Below, piece by piece: positions 1 to 10,173 of a DNA stretch of 64,000 nucleotides. Under the pieces are notes generated by a model. The model was not told the origin of the DNA, did not search any database, and saw only the letters and a program-made list of their open reading frames with translations. Source of the stretch: Streptomyces akebiae (lineage in GTDB: Bacteria > Actinomycetota > Actinomycetes > Streptomycetales > Streptomycetaceae); the NCBI RefSeq assembly GCF_019599145.1, contig NZ_CP080647.1, forward strand, positions 7,006,001-7,070,000, read 5' to 3'. Within the stretch, counting starts at the first letter, position 1. Every line of letters starts with the position of its first letter. Both the position numbers and the translations under genes were made by a program.

Positions 1-1
1 C

Positions 2-865
2 ATCAAGGTCCTGCTGGTGGCCGCTTCTCTGGTCTCGGTGCTGACCACCATCGGCATCGTCATCGCCCTCATCCCGCCGGCCGCTGAGTTCTTCGGCAAG
101 GTGAACTTCGGCGAGTTCATCACCGGCACCAATTGGGCGCCCCTGTTCAAGCCGCCGCACTTCGGCGTGATCCCGCTGGTCGGCGGCACGCTGATGGTCA
201 CCCTCATCGCGCTGCTGGTGGCCGTTCCGCTCGGGCTCGGCGCGGCCGTGTATCTGAGCGAGTATGCCCGGCCCCGCGTGCGCCGCGTCTTCAAGCCGAT
301 GCTGGAGGTGCTCGCGGGCATCCCCACTGTCGTCTACGGCTTCTTCGCGCTGAAGGCGCTCACGCCGCTGCTGCAGGACGTCTGGCCGGTCGGGGACCCG
401 CCGCAGGTCTTCAACGCCCTGTCGGCCGGCTTCGTGATGGGCATCATGATCATCCCAACGATCGCCTCGCTCGCCGAGGATTCCATGGCGGCCGTGCCGC
501 GCGCCCTGCGCGACGGCGCTTTCGGGCTGGGCTCCTCCAAGATGCAGGTCTCCACGCGGGTGGTCTTCCCGGCCGCGCTCTCGGGCATCGTCGCCGCCGT
601 CGTGCTCGGCATCTCCCGGGCGCTGGGCGAGACGATGATCGTGGCCGTGGCCGCGGGCGGACGGCCCAACCTGTCCTTCAACCCGCTCGAAGGCATGCAG
701 ACGATGACCGCGTTCATCGCTGCCGCCGGCATCGGCGACCTGCCGACCGGATCCACCGGCTACCAGACGATCTTCGCGGTGGGCTCCCTGCTCTTCGTGA
801 TGACTCTGGTGATGAACCTGGTCAGCATTCGCCTGGTGCGCAAGTACCGGGAGGTGTACGAGTGA
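2..865 (+). CDS. pstC: Phosphate ABC transporter permease PstC (5' end outside window)
   Basis: Membrane permease of the high-affinity phosphate importer, pairing with PstA. The reading frame is already open at base 2, so the N-terminus is cut off by the window edge; 287 residues remain of a family usually 300-340 long. Several hydrophobic helices are visible, with the typical stretches [13 protein letters not shown] and [16 protein letters not shown] and a cytoplasmic EAA-like loop ([20 protein letters not shown]). The TGA overlaps the ATG of pstA, indicating translational coupling. A substrate-binding pstS would be expected just upstream, outside the window. Confidence 0.93.
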   Translation: MKVLLVAASLVSVLTTIGIVIALIPPAAEFFGKVNFGEFITGTNWAPLFKPPHFGVIPLVGGTLMVTLIALLVAVPLGLGAAVYLSEYARPRVRRVFKPMLEVLAGIPTVVYGFFALKALTPLLQDVWPVGDPPQVFNALSAGFVMGIMIIPTIASLAEDSMAAVPRALRDGAFGLGSSKMQVSTRVVFPAALSGIVAAVVLGISRALGETMIVAVAAGGRPNLSFNPLEGMQTMTAFIAAAGIGDLPTGSTGYQTIFAVGSLLFVMTLVMNLVSIRLVRKYREVYE

Positions 866-1770
866 TGAGCACCGACGTCATCGACAAGGCCCCCGTGGCC
901 CCCGAGGTGCCCCGCCTGAAGGGCAGGGGCAAGCCCTGGCGCGAGCGGTTCTTCGAGCTCAGCCTGTGGGCGTCCCTCGCCGTGGGCGTGATCTTCCTCG
1001 TCTCCCTCCTCGCCTACGTCGTGACCGAGGGCTGGCCGCGCCTGGACTCGCGGATCTGGACGAACTTCCCCGACATCATCGACCCGACCAACGCCGGCGC
1101 CCAGTCGGCGATCATGGGCACGGTCTGGGTCATCGCCTTCACCGCGGTGTACTGCCTGCCGACCGGCATCCTCACGGCGATCTACCTGGAGGAATACGCG
1201 GATCCCACCCGCTGGTGGAACCGTCTCATCGAGATCAACATCCAGAACCTGGCGGCCGTGCCGTCGATCGTCTACGGCATCCTCGGCCTCGGCGTCATCT
1301 CCCGCGGGCTGGGCTTCGGCCAGACGGTCATGACCGCCTCGCTCACCCTGTCGCTGCTGGTCCTGCCCACCGTGATCATCGCGTCCCGGGAGGCGGTCCG
1401 CGCCGTACCGCAGTCCATCCGGCAGGCGTCCCTCGCGCTCGGTGCGACGCAGTGGCAGACAATCTGGCGCCAGGTCCTCCCGGCCGCCGTGCCCGGCATG
1501 GCGACCGGCTCGATCCTTGCCCTGTCCCGCGCCATCGGCGAGGCCGCCCCGCTGCTGCTGCTCGGCGGGCTGACCTTCATCACCTTCAACCCCACTGGCG
1601 TGCAGAGCCAGTTCACCGTCCTGCCGATCCAGATCTTCAACTGGATCAGCCAGTCCCGTGCCGAGTTCACCGCGCTCGCCGCCTCGGCGATCGTGATCCT
1701 GCTGGTGATCCTGCTGGCGATGAACTCGGTCGCGATCTGGCTCCGCAACCGCTACTCCCGCCGCTGGTGA
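865..1770 (+). CDS. pstA: Phosphate ABC transporter permease PstA
   Basis: Second permease subunit of the phosphate importer, 301 residues. The chosen ATG overlaps the pstC stop (ATGA). A hydrophilic N-terminus of about 35 residues precedes a first membrane helix ([20 protein letters not shown]). Family stretches [16 protein letters not shown] and [15 protein letters not shown] and an EAA-like loop ([20 protein letters not shown]) are intact. It lies between pstC and pstB in one operon, so it works as the PstC-PstA channel driven by PstB. Confidence 0.93.
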   Translation: MSTDVIDKAPVAPEVPRLKGRGKPWRERFFELSLWASLAVGVIFLVSLLAYVVTEGWPRLDSRIWTNFPDIIDPTNAGAQSAIMGTVWVIAFTAVYCLPTGILTAIYLEEYADPTRWWNRLIEINIQNLAAVPSIVYGILGLGVISRGLGFGQTVMTASLTLSLLVLPTVIIASREAVRAVPQSIRQASLALGATQWQTIWRQVLPAAVPGMATGSILALSRAIGEAAPLLLLGGLTFITFNPTGVQSQFTVLPIQIFNWISQSRAEFTALAASAIVILLVILLAMNSVAIWLRNRYSRRW

Positions 1771-1829
1771 CCGCCATGACCACTGCACACTCCACCGACC
1801 AGCTCCCCGAGCCCGGCCAGGAGGCCGCC

Positions 1830-2678
<849 letters not shown>

Positions 2679-2735
2679 CCGATGCCCACTTCGACGTCCG
2701 CCCCTTTGCGCGCTACACGTGAAGGAGTATTACGG

Positions 2736-3506
2736 GTGACACCCGAGGCACATCCGCCACCGGCGACCGCGGCCAGCGGTTCCGGCGGCCCAGACGACGG
2801 CACAAGCCCCGACCTGCTCCTGGTCGAGCCCGATCAGGAACTCGCCGCCAAGGCCCTGGCCCGTTTCGAGGGCGCGGGTATCCGCACCCATGTCTGCCAC
2901 GACGGCGCCGAGGCACTGCTCCAGGCCGGGGCGCTCCATCCGCGCGCCGTACTGCTCGGCGCCCCGCTGCCGGTGGTGGACGCCGCGAGGGTCACCGAAC
3001 TGATCGCCCGGCTCCATCCGGTGCCGGTCCTGGTGGGAGCCGGGCCCGAAGGGGCGGCGGAGGCGACGGCGGCGGTGGCGGCCGGCGCGATCGCCTTCGT
3101 CGCCCGCCCCTACCGGATCGAGGAGATCGCTCCCCTTCTGCGGGCCGGACGCGGCGAGGGCGACGACTCGGCCGCTCCGTTGAAGGTCGGTGACATCGAG
3201 CTTGATCCGGCGGGCTTTCACGTCTATGTACGCGGGCGCTCCCTGCAGTTGCCGGTCCGTGAATTCCTGCTGCTGCGCTACTTCATGGAACGCCCCAACA
3301 AGCTCATCAGCCGCACCGAGCTGACCCAGGCCCTGTGGGGCACCGACACCCCGGAAAGCAACACCCTCACCGTGCACGTGCGCCGAGTGCGCACCAAGCT
3401 CAAGGAGGAGGGGGAGAGCTGCTGCACCATCGACGCGATCCGCGGGATGGGCTACCGGCTGGAGTGCGGCACAGGGTGCTCGCCGAATACCACCTCGACG
3501 GCGTGA
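2736..3506 (+). CDS. OmpR-family DNA-binding regulator with degenerate receiver domain
   Basis: Probable transcription factor of 256 residues. The N-terminal half has a response-regulator fold pattern, but key positions are lost: the phosphoacceptor Asp strand reads AVLLGAPLP, the Thr/Ser strand VPVLVGAG, and the Lys strand is AFVARPY. The C-terminal half is a standard winged helix (LPVREFLLLRYFMERPNKLI ... TLTVHVRRVRTKL ... IRGMGYRLE). The GTG at 2736 has AAGGAG eight bases upstream; an in-frame ATG at 2682 is possible. It directly follows pstB and no sensor kinase is adjacent, so it may control the operon independently of phosphorylation. This is an inference. Confidence 0.82.
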   Translation: MTPEAHPPPATAASGSGGPDDGTSPDLLLVEPDQELAAKALARFEGAGIRTHVCHDGAEALLQAGALHPRAVLLGAPLPVVDAARVTELIARLHPVPVLVGAGPEGAAEATAAVAAGAIAFVARPYRIEEIAPLLRAGRGEGDDSAAPLKVGDIELDPAGFHVYVRGRSLQLPVREFLLLRYFMERPNKLISRTELTQALWGTDTPESNTLTVHVRRVRTKLKEEGESCCTIDAIRGMGYRLECGTGCSPNTTSTA

Positions 3507-3802
3507 GGGCGGCGGTGGGCGGGCCGGAGGAGGACTCCTACATCGACCTGCCGCTGTGGGCCACGCGCTATCCCCGGTGGGGCACCGTCCACGGTCGCCA
3601 CCACATCCCCGGCGTCGGCACGCTCTTCCACCGCAAGCCGTGGTACTCCGCGAAGGTCCGCGTACGGTTCCTGGCCACCGACCAGGTGCAGTGGCAGACC
3701 TTCACCACCGACCCGCAGACTCTCGTGGAGATCATCACCGCGGGCACTCTGGCCGAGGCGCGGACGCTGATCTCCCTGTGCCTGACCGACGCCGACCCGT
3801 GA
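3503..3802 (+). CDS. Small conserved hypothetical protein
   Basis: A 99-residue protein starting at a GTG that overlaps the regulator stop codon, which suggests coupling. The composition is protein-like and aromatic-rich (DLPLWATRYPRWGTVHGRHH, HRKPWYSAKVRVRFLATDQV). No catalytic motif or membrane segment is recognised. An alternative GTG at 3476 would add nine residues. The function is unknown; its position suggests co-expression with pst and the regulator. Confidence 0.6.
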   Translation: MRAAVGGPEEDSYIDLPLWATRYPRWGTVHGRHHIPGVGTLFHRKPWYSAKVRVRFLATDQVQWQTFTTDPQTLVEIITAGTLAEARTLISLCLTDADP

Positions 3803-3876
3803 GAGCGGGTGGCTTCACAGACTCCGGCCGACGGGCTGCTTGGCGGTGCCCCGTCGGCCGGCTCACTTCCGCCCGC

Positions 3877-5259
3877 TCACCCGTGTTCCCGCGACCAGGC
3901 TTGGGCCGCCGCCTGGACAGCGTCCCAGGGGGAGCCCAGCGGCGGGGTGTAGGAAAGATCGAGGTCGCTGACGCCGTCCACGCTCATACCGTGGAACAGC
4001 GCGGTCGCATACGTGTCCACACGCTTAGAGATCTCGGCGGTGCGACGCCCGACAAGCTGGGCGCCCAGCAACAGGCCGCTGCCGCTATCGCCGGTGATGC
4101 GGGCCGCGATCGGCGTGGCGCCGGGGTAGTACGCCTTGTGGTCGTCCGGGGCGCTGGCGGTGGTCACCGGCGTCCAGCCCCGTTCCGCCGCGAGAGCCTC
4201 GTGCTCGCGCAGCCCGGTCCGCGCGGCGACCAGGTCGAAGACCTTCACCACCTGCGTGCCCAGGCTCCCGGCGAAGCGCCGGTCGCCGCCGAGCGCGTTC
4301 TCGCCCGCGACCCGGCCCTGCTTGTGCGCGGTGGTGCCCAGCGGCAGCCAGGTCGTGCCGAGCAGGCGGTGGTGAGTGACGACGCAGTCCCCGGCCGCGT
4401 ACACCCCCGGCAGGGACGTGCGCATCCACTCGTCGACGGCGATCGCACCGCGGAAGCCGAGTTCGGCGCCCGCTTCGGCGGCAAGCGCGGTGTCGGGGCG
4501 TACGCCGACGACGACCAGCACGAGGTCGACGAGACGGGTCACGGTGTCGCCGTCCGCACCGGTGGCCTCCACGCGCAGCCGGTCGTCGGCCTCCCGGGAG
4601 ACGGCCTTGACGGTGGTGCCGGTCAGGACCTCGACACCGTGCTCGACGAGCTCGTCCCGCACCAGGGACCCGAGTTCGGCGTCGACCGTCGGTAGGACCT
4701 CGGGCAGCGCCTCGATCTGGGTGACGGAGATCCCGCGCATGGTCAGCGCCTCCGCCATCTCCAGGCCGATGTAACCGGCCCCGATGATCACGGCGCTGGC
4801 GGGCTGACGCTCCTCGATGCTGCGCTGAAGTCCGAAGGTGTCGCCCATGCTGTGCAGCAGATGCACGCCCTGCTCGGGCCTGAGGTCGGCCAGTCCGTCG
4901 ATGGGCGGCCGGACGCTCACCGCGCCGGTCCCCACCACCAGGGCGTCGTACGCCAGCTCCTCGCTCCGCCCGTCCGCTCCTTGCACCGTCAGCTGCTTTC
5001 CGGCCGGGTCGATGCGTGTGGCCCGGGTGTCGACGCGCACGTCCATGCCGGTGGCCGCGAGGTCGGCGGCGGTGCGATGGGCGAGGCTGGTCCAGGGCGC
5101 GACCTCGCCGGAGATGTAATAGGGGATGCCGCAGATGGAGAAGTTGGGGTAGGCGTCGGCCACGACGACGGTGACCTCACTGGCCGGGTCGAGCTCCAGG
5201 GCGCGAAGGGCGGCACTGATGCCGGCATCGCTGCCGCCGACGGCGATCACACGGGTCAC
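3877..5259 (-). CDS. FAD/NAD(P)-dependent disulfide oxidoreductase, CoA-disulfide reductase/NADH oxidase type
   Basis: Flavoprotein of 460 residues in the pyridine nucleotide-disulfide oxidoreductase superfamily. The N-terminal Rossmann segment (IAVGGSDAGISAALRA) is followed by SICGIPYYISG, which carries the single redox Cys of the CoA-disulfide reductase/NADH oxidase branch. A second nucleotide site (AVIIGAGYIGLEMAEAL) and the FAD motif GVYAAGDCV follow, then a dimerisation domain. The GTG start has AGGAGG eight bases upstream. It lies beside an ArsC-like gene on the same strand and may supply thiol or redox balance under arsenic stress; that role is inferred from context. Confidence 0.85.
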   Translation of the reverse strand: MTRVIAVGGSDAGISAALRALELDPASEVTVVVADAYPNFSICGIPYYISGEVAPWTSLAHRTAADLAATGMDVRVDTRATRIDPAGKQLTVQGADGRSEELAYDALVVGTGAVSVRPPIDGLADLRPEQGVHLLHSMGDTFGLQRSIEERQPASAVIIGAGYIGLEMAEALTMRGISVTQIEALPEVLPTVDAELGSLVRDELVEHGVEVLTGTTVKAVSREADDRLRVEATGADGDTVTRLVDLVLVVVGVRPDTALAAEAGAELGFRGAIAVDEWMRTSLPGVYAAGDCVVTHHRLLGTTWLPLGTTAHKQGRVAGENALGGDRRFAGSLGTQVVKVFDLVAARTGLREHEALAAERGWTPVTTASAPDDHKAYYPGATPIAARITGDSGSGLLLGAQLVGRRTAEISKRVDTYATALFHGMSVDGVSDLDLSYTPPLGSPWDAVQAAAQAWSREHG

Positions 5260-5328
5260 GGAAGGGCCTCCTGGGAAAGGGCGGGCTACGCGCCTACGAC
5301 GCTACAAACCGCCCCTCACCAGGGCAAC

Positions 5329-6009
5329 TCACCTCCGGGGAACCCTTGTCGGCAAGAGTTCATCCGCCAGTGCGTCAACACGGGTAGCGAGGCCGTCCCG
5401 CACCGCTCGCGCGCTTTCGATGTCCAGGCCGCTCAGGTCCGGCAGGTCCCAGTCCAGGTAGCGGCGCCCGGGCCGGACCGGGCAGGCGTCGCCGCAGCCC
5501 AGCGTGACGACGACGTCGGCGGCCGTGACGACTTCGCGGGTCAGCGGCTTGGGGAACTCCTCGTCCGCGTCCAGCCCTTGTTCGGCGAGCAGCCGCAGCA
5601 CGACCGGGGCGATCTCCGTGCCGGGCTCGGAGCCGGCCGTCAGCACCCGGATCCCGTCCCCGGCCCGGTGCCGCAGCAGTGCGGCGGCCAGCTGCGAACG
5701 CCCCGCGTTCTCCGTGCACACGAACAGCACCTCGGGCACCGGCTTGGGTGACAGCCCCATGCCTCGGGCCAGGGCGCCGAGCCGCTGGTCGGCGAACCGC
5801 TCGACCAGGACCGGGAGGTGGGTGGCGACGCGTGCCTTCGCCGACAGCACCCAGGAGCACTCCTCGACGTACCGCTCCACGGTCTCCTTGGAGAACGCCC
5901 TGCCGTGGCGTGCGGCAAGGCGGGCTGTGATGCGTTCGAGTACGGGATCGATGTCCCGCAGAGGCGGTGCAGCTCGGCGGCCTCGGCCGAGAGGGCTTTG
6001 CTCGTCCAT
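5329..6009 (-). CDS. Low-molecular-weight phosphatase/ArsC-type arsenate reductase with N-terminal helical domain
   Basis: 226 residues in two parts. Residues about 1-85 form a helical domain (VERYVEECSWVLSAKARVAT) of the three-helix dimerisation type found on some actinobacterial ArsC proteins. The rest is an ArsC/LMW-PTPase fold with P-loop CTENAGRS and the later LGCGDACPV cysteines used in thioredoxin-linked arsenate reductases. GAGGAG lies eight bases before the ATG. It is divergent from arsR1 across an operator-like inverted repeat. It would reduce arsenate to arsenite; a pure phosphatase role cannot be excluded. Confidence 0.85.
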   Translation of the reverse strand: MDEQSPLGRGRRAAPPLRDIDPVLERITARLAARHGRAFSKETVERYVEECSWVLSAKARVATHLPVLVERFADQRLGALARGMGLSPKPVPEVLFVCTENAGRSQLAAALLRHRAGDGIRVLTAGSEPGTEIAPVVLRLLAEQGLDADEEFPKPLTREVVTAADVVVTLGCGDACPVRPGRRYLDWDLPDLSGLDIESARAVRDGLATRVDALADELLPTRVPRR

Positions 6010-6069
6010 GGGGCGGCTCCTCGGTCTGCGGCTTCCATCACCGCTCTCACCACGGATAATAGGTGCATA

Positions 6070-6086
6070 TCTATATCTTGGATAGA
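6070..6086. promoter_or_regulatory. Candidate ArsR1 operator
   Basis: Inverted repeat TCTAT-N7-ATAGA in the 166-base gap between the divergent arsC-like gene and arsR1. The location and symmetry fit an ArsR-family operator controlling both directions. No binding data; the assignment is inferred. Confidence 0.5.
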
Positions 6087-6175
6087 CGTCAACCTAAGTG
6101 AACGCTTGGTGAACAAGGGCCTCGGTGTGGCTTCGAACACACGGTTGGTGTCAGGCCCCCACTTATGGTGAATAG

Positions 6176-6577
6176 ATGGCTATCACTGAATTGGGCGCCG
6201 CTGAGGAAGCGGGCGAGGCGGCAGCGGAGAGCTGTAGTCCCGGTCTCGCGTGCCTGCTCATCGAGCGCGACGAGGCCGAGCGTCTGGCCCTCATGCTCAA
6301 GGCCATCGCAGACCCCACGCGGCTGCAGATCTTCCGCATCATCGAACGCGCGCCGGCCGGTGAAGCCTGCGTGTGCGACCTGGCCGACTGCCTGGGTTTC
6401 CGGCAGCCGACCGTCAGCCACCACCTCAAGATCATGACCGAGGCGGGGCTCCTGAACCGCGAACGCCGCGGCACCTGGTCCTGGTACTCGGTCAACTACG
6501 ACGGCCTGAACAAGGTGCGCGCGATACTGCAGCCGTCGGTCGGCGCCCTGGCGGCCCAGGCCCTCGACCGGGTGTAA
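6176..6577 (+). CDS. arsR: ArsR/SmtB-family arsenite-responsive repressor (copy 1)
   Basis: 133-residue winged-helix repressor. The recognition region reads RQPTVSHHLKIMTEAGLL and is preceded by the classical As(III)/Sb(III)-binding motif (ACVCDL). Two further cysteines near the N-terminus (ESCSPGLACLL) may add metal ligands. There is no ribosome site. TATGGT lies six bases before the ATG, which fits a leaderless transcript. It is divergent from the long arsC-like gene, so it probably represses that gene and itself until arsenite binds. Confidence 0.92.
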   Translation: MAITELGAAEEAGEAAAESCSPGLACLLIERDEAERLALMLKAIADPTRLQIFRIIERAPAGEACVCDLADCLGFRQPTVSHHLKIMTEAGLLNRERRGTWSWYSVNYDGLNKVRAILQPSVGALAAQALDRV

Positions 6578-6622
6578 CCGCACAGCACCACGACTTCAGC
6601 CGTCATCTACCGGCGTACGCAG

Positions 6623-6656
6623 AGAGGGACCGGCCCGTCGAGGCGCCGGTCCCTCT
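6623..6656. terminator. Bidirectional hairpin terminator between arsR1 and trxA
   Basis: Perfect 12-bp stem (AGAGGGACCGGC / GCCGGTCCCTCT) with a 10-base loop, followed by TTTGT, in the gap between convergent arsR1 and trxA. Confidence 0.75.
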
Positions 6657-6666
6657 TTGTAGCCAC

Positions 6667-6990
6667 TCAGCCGAGGTAGTCGGCCAGTTCACGCTCCAGC
6701 GCGGCCTTCGGCTTGGCGCCGACGATCGTCTGCACGACCTCGCCGCCCTTGTAGACGTTCATCGTCGGGATCGACATCACGCCGTACTTCACGGCGGTGT
6801 CCGGGTTCTCGTCGATGTTGAGCTTGACGATCTCGATGGCGTCGCCGTGCTCGGCCGCGATCGCCTCCAGGGAAGGGGTGAGCTGGCGGCACGGGCCGCA
6901 CCAGGCCGCCCAGAAGTCGACGAGCACGGGCTTGTCGCTGCCCAGGACGTCCTGCTCGAAGGAGTCGTCGGTGACGTTCTTGAGGGCCAT
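6667..6990 (-). CDS. trxA: Thioredoxin
   Basis: 107-residue thioredoxin with active site WCGPC and the cis-proline region (VMSIPTMNVYKGG). GAGGAG lies six bases before the ATG. It is the last gene of an arsC-trxB-trxA set on the minus strand. Thioredoxin is the electron donor for LMW-PTPase-type arsenate reductases, so the set forms a self-contained arsenate reduction module. Confidence 0.93.
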   Translation of the reverse strand: MALKNVTDDSFEQDVLGSDKPVLVDFWAAWCGPCRQLTPSLEAIAAEHGDAIEIVKLNIDENPDTAVKYGVMSIPTMNVYKGGEVVQTIVGAKPKAALERELADYLG

Positions 6991-7024
6991 GCGGGTCTCC
7001 TCGTAGGGGGTGGGGCGGGTGCCG

Positions 7025-8005
7025 TCAGACGGCGGCGACGGCCGCAGCCGGCTCGGGTGCGTCGGTGAGGGCGGCGAGGTACCGCTCGGCATCCAGCGCC
7101 GCAGCGCAGCCGGAGCCGGCCGCGGTGATGGCCTGCCGATAGGTGTGGTCGACGACGTCGCCCGCACCGAAGACGCCGGGGATGCTCGTGCGCGTCGACG
7201 GCGAGGCGACCTTCAGGTAGCCCTCGGAGTCCAGATCCAGCTGGCCTTTGAAGAGCTCGGTGCGCGGGTCGTGGCCGACCGCGATGAACAGGCCGGTCAC
7301 GTCCAGGTCGCGGGTCTTGCCGGTGAAGGCGTCGCGCAGCACGACGCCGGCGAGCTTGCCGTCCTTCTCCTTGATCTCGGCGATCTCGCTGTCGAAGGCG
7401 AAGGAGATCTTGTCGTCGGCGAAGGCGCGGTTCTGCATGACCTGCGAGGCACGCAGGGTGGAGCGGCGATGGACGACGGTGACCGAGCGGGCGAAGCGGG
7501 TGAGGAAGGTGGCTTCCTCCATGGCGGTGTCGCCACCGCCGACGACCACGATGTCGCGGTCGCGGAAGAAGAAGCCGTCGCAGGTGGCGCACCAGGACAC
7601 GCCCCGCCCGGACAGCTCGTCCTCCTTGGGTAGGCCGAGCTTGCGGTAGCCGGACCCGGTCGCGACGATCACGGCCTTCGCGCGGTGGACCGTGCCCGCG
7701 GTGTCCGTGACGGTCTTGATGTCCCCGGTCAGGTCGACCTCGACGATGTCGTCGTCGACCATCTCGGCGCCGAAGCGTTCGGCCTGGGCCCGCATGTTCT
7801 CCATGAGGACCGGGCCGTCGACGCCCTCGGGGAAACCGGGGAAGTTCTCGACCTCGGTGGTCGTGGTCAGGGCCCCGCCGACGAAGATCGCGCCGCCGAA
7901 GACGAGCGGCTTGAGTTCGGCGCGGGCGGTGTAGAGGGCGGCGGTGTATCCGGCGGGGCCGGAGCCTATGACGATGACCTCGCGGACGTCCGTGCTCGTG
8001 CTCAT
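7025..8005 (-). CDS. trxB: Thioredoxin reductase
   Basis: 326-residue NADPH-dependent flavoprotein that reduces thioredoxin. It has an FAD site ([20 protein letters not shown]), redox centre CATC, an NADPH site ([15 protein letters not shown]) and a C-terminal FAD motif ([10 protein letters not shown]). Its start overlaps the arsC stop by four bases, so the two are translationally coupled. This copy is dedicated to the arsenic module; a housekeeping trxB is presumably elsewhere. Confidence 0.94.
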   Translation of the reverse strand: MSTSTDVREVIVIGSGPAGYTAALYTARAELKPLVFGGAIFVGGALTTTTEVENFPGFPEGVDGPVLMENMRAQAERFGAEMVDDDIVEVDLTGDIKTVTDTAGTVHRAKAVIVATGSGYRKLGLPKEDELSGRGVSWCATCDGFFFRDRDIVVVGGGDTAMEEATFLTRFARSVTVVHRRSTLRASQVMQNRAFADDKISFAFDSEIAEIKEKDGKLAGVVLRDAFTGKTRDLDVTGLFIAVGHDPRTELFKGQLDLDSEGYLKVASPSTRTSIPGVFGAGDVVDHTYRQAITAAGSGCAAALDAERYLAALTDAPEPAAAVAAV

Positions 8006-8415
8006 GAGGTCGGCTCCGGCGCGATCTCCTTGATCAAGCCCTCGATGAGCACCTTGATCTCGTCCCGGATCGGACGTACGGCCTCGACGCCCTGGCCCGC
8101 CGGGTCCTCCAGCTGCCAGTCCAGGTACCGCTTGCCCGGGAAGACCGGGCAGGTGTCGCCGCAGCCCATGGTGATGCAGACGTCAGACTCCTTCACCGCG
8201 TCCACGGTGAGCATCTTCGGCACCTCGGCTGAGATGTCGATGCCGACCTCGGCCATGGCCTCGACCGCGGCCGGGTTGACGCCGGCGCCCGGGTTGGAGC
8301 CGGCGGAACGGACCTCGACACGGTCCCCGGCCAGGTGGGTCAGCCACGCGGCGGCCATCTGGGAACGGCCGGCGTTGTGGACACAGACGAAGAGCACGGA
8401 GGGCTTGTCGGACAT
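8002..8415 (-). CDS. arsC: Thioredoxin-coupled arsenate reductase ArsC
   Basis: 137 residues, LMW-PTPase-like arsenate reductase. The P-loop is CVHNAGRSQ and the other two redox cysteines lie in [12 protein letters not shown], as in thioredoxin-linked ArsC. It reduces As(V) to As(III) for export by the adjacent Acr3. It is divergent from arsR2 and overlaps trxB, so arsenate should induce reductase, electron donors and pump together. Confidence 0.94.
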   Translation of the reverse strand: MSDKPSVLFVCVHNAGRSQMAAAWLTHLAGDRVEVRSAGSNPGAGVNPAAVEAMAEVGIDISAEVPKMLTVDAVKESDVCITMGCGDTCPVFPGKRYLDWQLEDPAGQGVEAVRPIRDEIKVLIEGLIKEIAPEPTS

Positions 8416-8470
8416 CAGGAGGTCTCTCTTGTCTCACGACGGCATCAGGCGCGAATGACTTCAGCACCCG

Positions 8471-8487
8471 GTGGTGTCAGCCACCAC
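8471..8487. promoter_or_regulatory. Candidate ArsR2 operator
   Basis: Inverted repeat GTGGT-N7-ACCAC between divergent arsC and arsR2. The half-sites differ from those at arsR1 and arsR3 but keep the 7-base spacer seen at arsR1. Confidence 0.5.
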
Positions 8488-8507
8488 TGATGTGAGAGTA
8501 TCAGTCC

Positions 8508-8816
8508 ATGATGACGTCAGTCGACACTGATCTGATGCGAGTCCTCGCCGACCCGCTCCGCCTCCAGATCGTCACCCTCCTCGCCAAGGAGACGCTCTGC
8601 TCCACGCACCTGATCGAAGAGACCGGTGCGAAGCAGACCAACGTCTCCAACCACCTGAGAGTGCTGCGCGAGGCCGGGGTTGTCGAGACAGAACCGTGCG
8701 GCCGGTACACGTACTACCGGCTGCGCCCGGACGTCATCGCCCAGCTCGCAGGCCAGTTCGCTGATCTGGCCGAATCCGCTCGCAATGCCGCCGAGAACAA
8801 GAGGGCCTGCCCGTGA
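8508..8816 (+). CDS. arsR: ArsR-family repressor (copy 2)
   Basis: 102-residue winged-helix repressor with recognition region KQTNVSNHLRVLREAGVV. Unlike copies 1 and 3 it lacks CVCDL. Cysteines occur in KETLCSTHL, ETEPCGRY and at the C-terminus (RACP), so the metal site must be arranged differently. ATGs at 8508 and 8511 are both possible starts. Its stop overlaps the GTG of acr3, so it heads the efflux operon. Confidence 0.9.
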   Translation: MMTSVDTDLMRVLADPLRLQIVTLLAKETLCSTHLIEETGAKQTNVSNHLRVLREAGVVETEPCGRYTYYRLRPDVIAQLAGQFADLAESARNAAENKRACP

Positions 8817-9922
8817 CCCCCACCGAAACAGCCGCGACCACCGAGGAGTCCTCGGTCGTCGCGAAGCTGTCGACGCTCGACCGCTTCCTCGCCGTATGGA
8901 TCCTGCTCGCCATGGCCCTCGGTCTCGGCCTGGGCAGGCTCATCCCCGGCCTGAACGACGCCCTCGCCAAGGTCGAGATCGGAGGCATCTCCCTGCCGAT
9001 CGCCGTCGGACTGCTGATCATGATGTATCCGGTCCTGGCCAAGGTCCGTTACGACAAGCTCGACGCCGTCACCGGCGACCGCAAGCTCATGGTCTCGTCG
9101 CTGGTCATCAACTGGATCGTCGGCCCAGCGGTGATGTTCGCACTGGCCTGGATCTTCCTGCCGGACCTGCCCGAGTACCGCACCGGCCTGATCATCGTCG
9201 GCCTGGCCCGCTGCATCGCCATGGTCATCATCTGGAACGACCTCGCCTGCGGCGACCGCGAGGCCGCGGCCGTCCTGGTCGCGCTGAACTCGGTCTTCCA
9301 GGTTCTGGCGTTCGGCCTGCTCGGCTGGTTCTACCTCGACATCCTGCCCGGCTGGCTCAACCTGGGCGACGGCGAGCACCTCGACATCTCCATGTGGAAG
9401 ATCGCCCTGAACGTCGTCATCTTCCTCGGCATCCCGCTGCTGGCCGGGTTCCTCACCCGACGCATCGGCGAGAAGAAGCTCGGCCAGGAGAAGTACGAGT
9501 CCAACTTCCTTCCGAAGATCGGCCCCTGGGCCTTGTACGGACTGCTCTTCACGATCGTCATCCTCTTCGCCCTGCAGGGGAAGACGATCACCTCGCAGCC
9601 CCTCGACGTGGCCCGCATCGCGCTGCCGCTGCTGGTGTACTTCGCGATCATGTGGTTCGGCACCTTCGCCCTCGGCAAGGTCATCGGCCTCGCCTACGAC
9701 CGCACCGCCACCCTCGCCTTCACCGCGGCCGGCAACAACTTCGAACTGGCGATCGCGGTCGCCATCGCCACCTTCGGCGTCACCTCCGGCCAGGCCCTGT
9801 CCGGCGTCGTCGGCCCGCTCATCGAGGTCCCCGTCCTGGTGGCGCTGGTGTACGTCTCCCTGGCCTGGCGGCGGAAGTTCAGCGCCGCCCAGCAGCTCAC
9901 ACCGGCACGGCAGGAGGGCTGA
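8813..9922 (+). CDS. acr3: Arsenite efflux permease Acr3
   Basis: 369-residue membrane protein of the ACR3 family with about ten hydrophobic helices. The conserved region GLARCIAMVIIWNDLACGD contains the helix-4 Cys known to be essential in this family, and FTAAGNNFELAIAVAIATFG matches the helix-9 signature. It exports As(III) by proton antiport. The GTG start overlaps arsR2 and the stop overlaps the next gene, so regulator, pump and downstream genes form one coupled operon. Confidence 0.95.
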   Translation: MTPTETAATTEESSVVAKLSTLDRFLAVWILLAMALGLGLGRLIPGLNDALAKVEIGGISLPIAVGLLIMMYPVLAKVRYDKLDAVTGDRKLMVSSLVINWIVGPAVMFALAWIFLPDLPEYRTGLIIVGLARCIAMVIIWNDLACGDREAAAVLVALNSVFQVLAFGLLGWFYLDILPGWLNLGDGEHLDISMWKIALNVVIFLGIPLLAGFLTRRIGEKKLGQEKYESNFLPKIGPWALYGLLFTIVILFALQGKTITSQPLDVARIALPLLVYFAIMWFGTFALGKVIGLAYDRTATLAFTAAGNNFELAIAVAIATFGVTSGQALSGVVGPLIEVPVLVALVYVSLAWRRKFSAAQQLTPARQEG

Positions 9923-10173
9923 TGCACTGCCTGGACTGTTACAGCGGTGGACGGCAGACACCGGCGATCGGCATCTGCCGCCAGTGCGGGGCAGCTGCCT
10001 GTGCCCAGCACGTCCAGGTGGGGCAGCAGTCCCTGACCTGCACCAAGCCGATCAACCGTGCGGTCACCATCGACCCGCCCGTACGACGGCTGCTGTGCCG
10101 GACCTGCTCCGCGGCCCACCAGGCGCACGCCGATTGCTGCCCCCAGTCCGCCAACACCGCCCGGACCCCGTGA
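9922..10173 (+). CDS. DUF2180 family cysteine-rich protein
   Basis: 83-residue protein beginning MHCLDC, with further cysteine pairs (GICRQCGAAAC, LLCRTCSAAH, DCC). The pattern matches the DUF2180 family, probably a zinc-binding protein. It is coupled on both sides (ATGA with acr3, GTGA with the monooxygenase). Its presence in an arsenic operon and abundance of thiols suggest metalloid binding or chaperoning, which is not established. Confidence 0.75.
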   Translation: MHCLDCYSGGRQTPAIGICRQCGAAACAQHVQVGQQSLTCTKPINRAVTIDPPVRRLLCRTCSAAHQAHADCCPQSANTARTP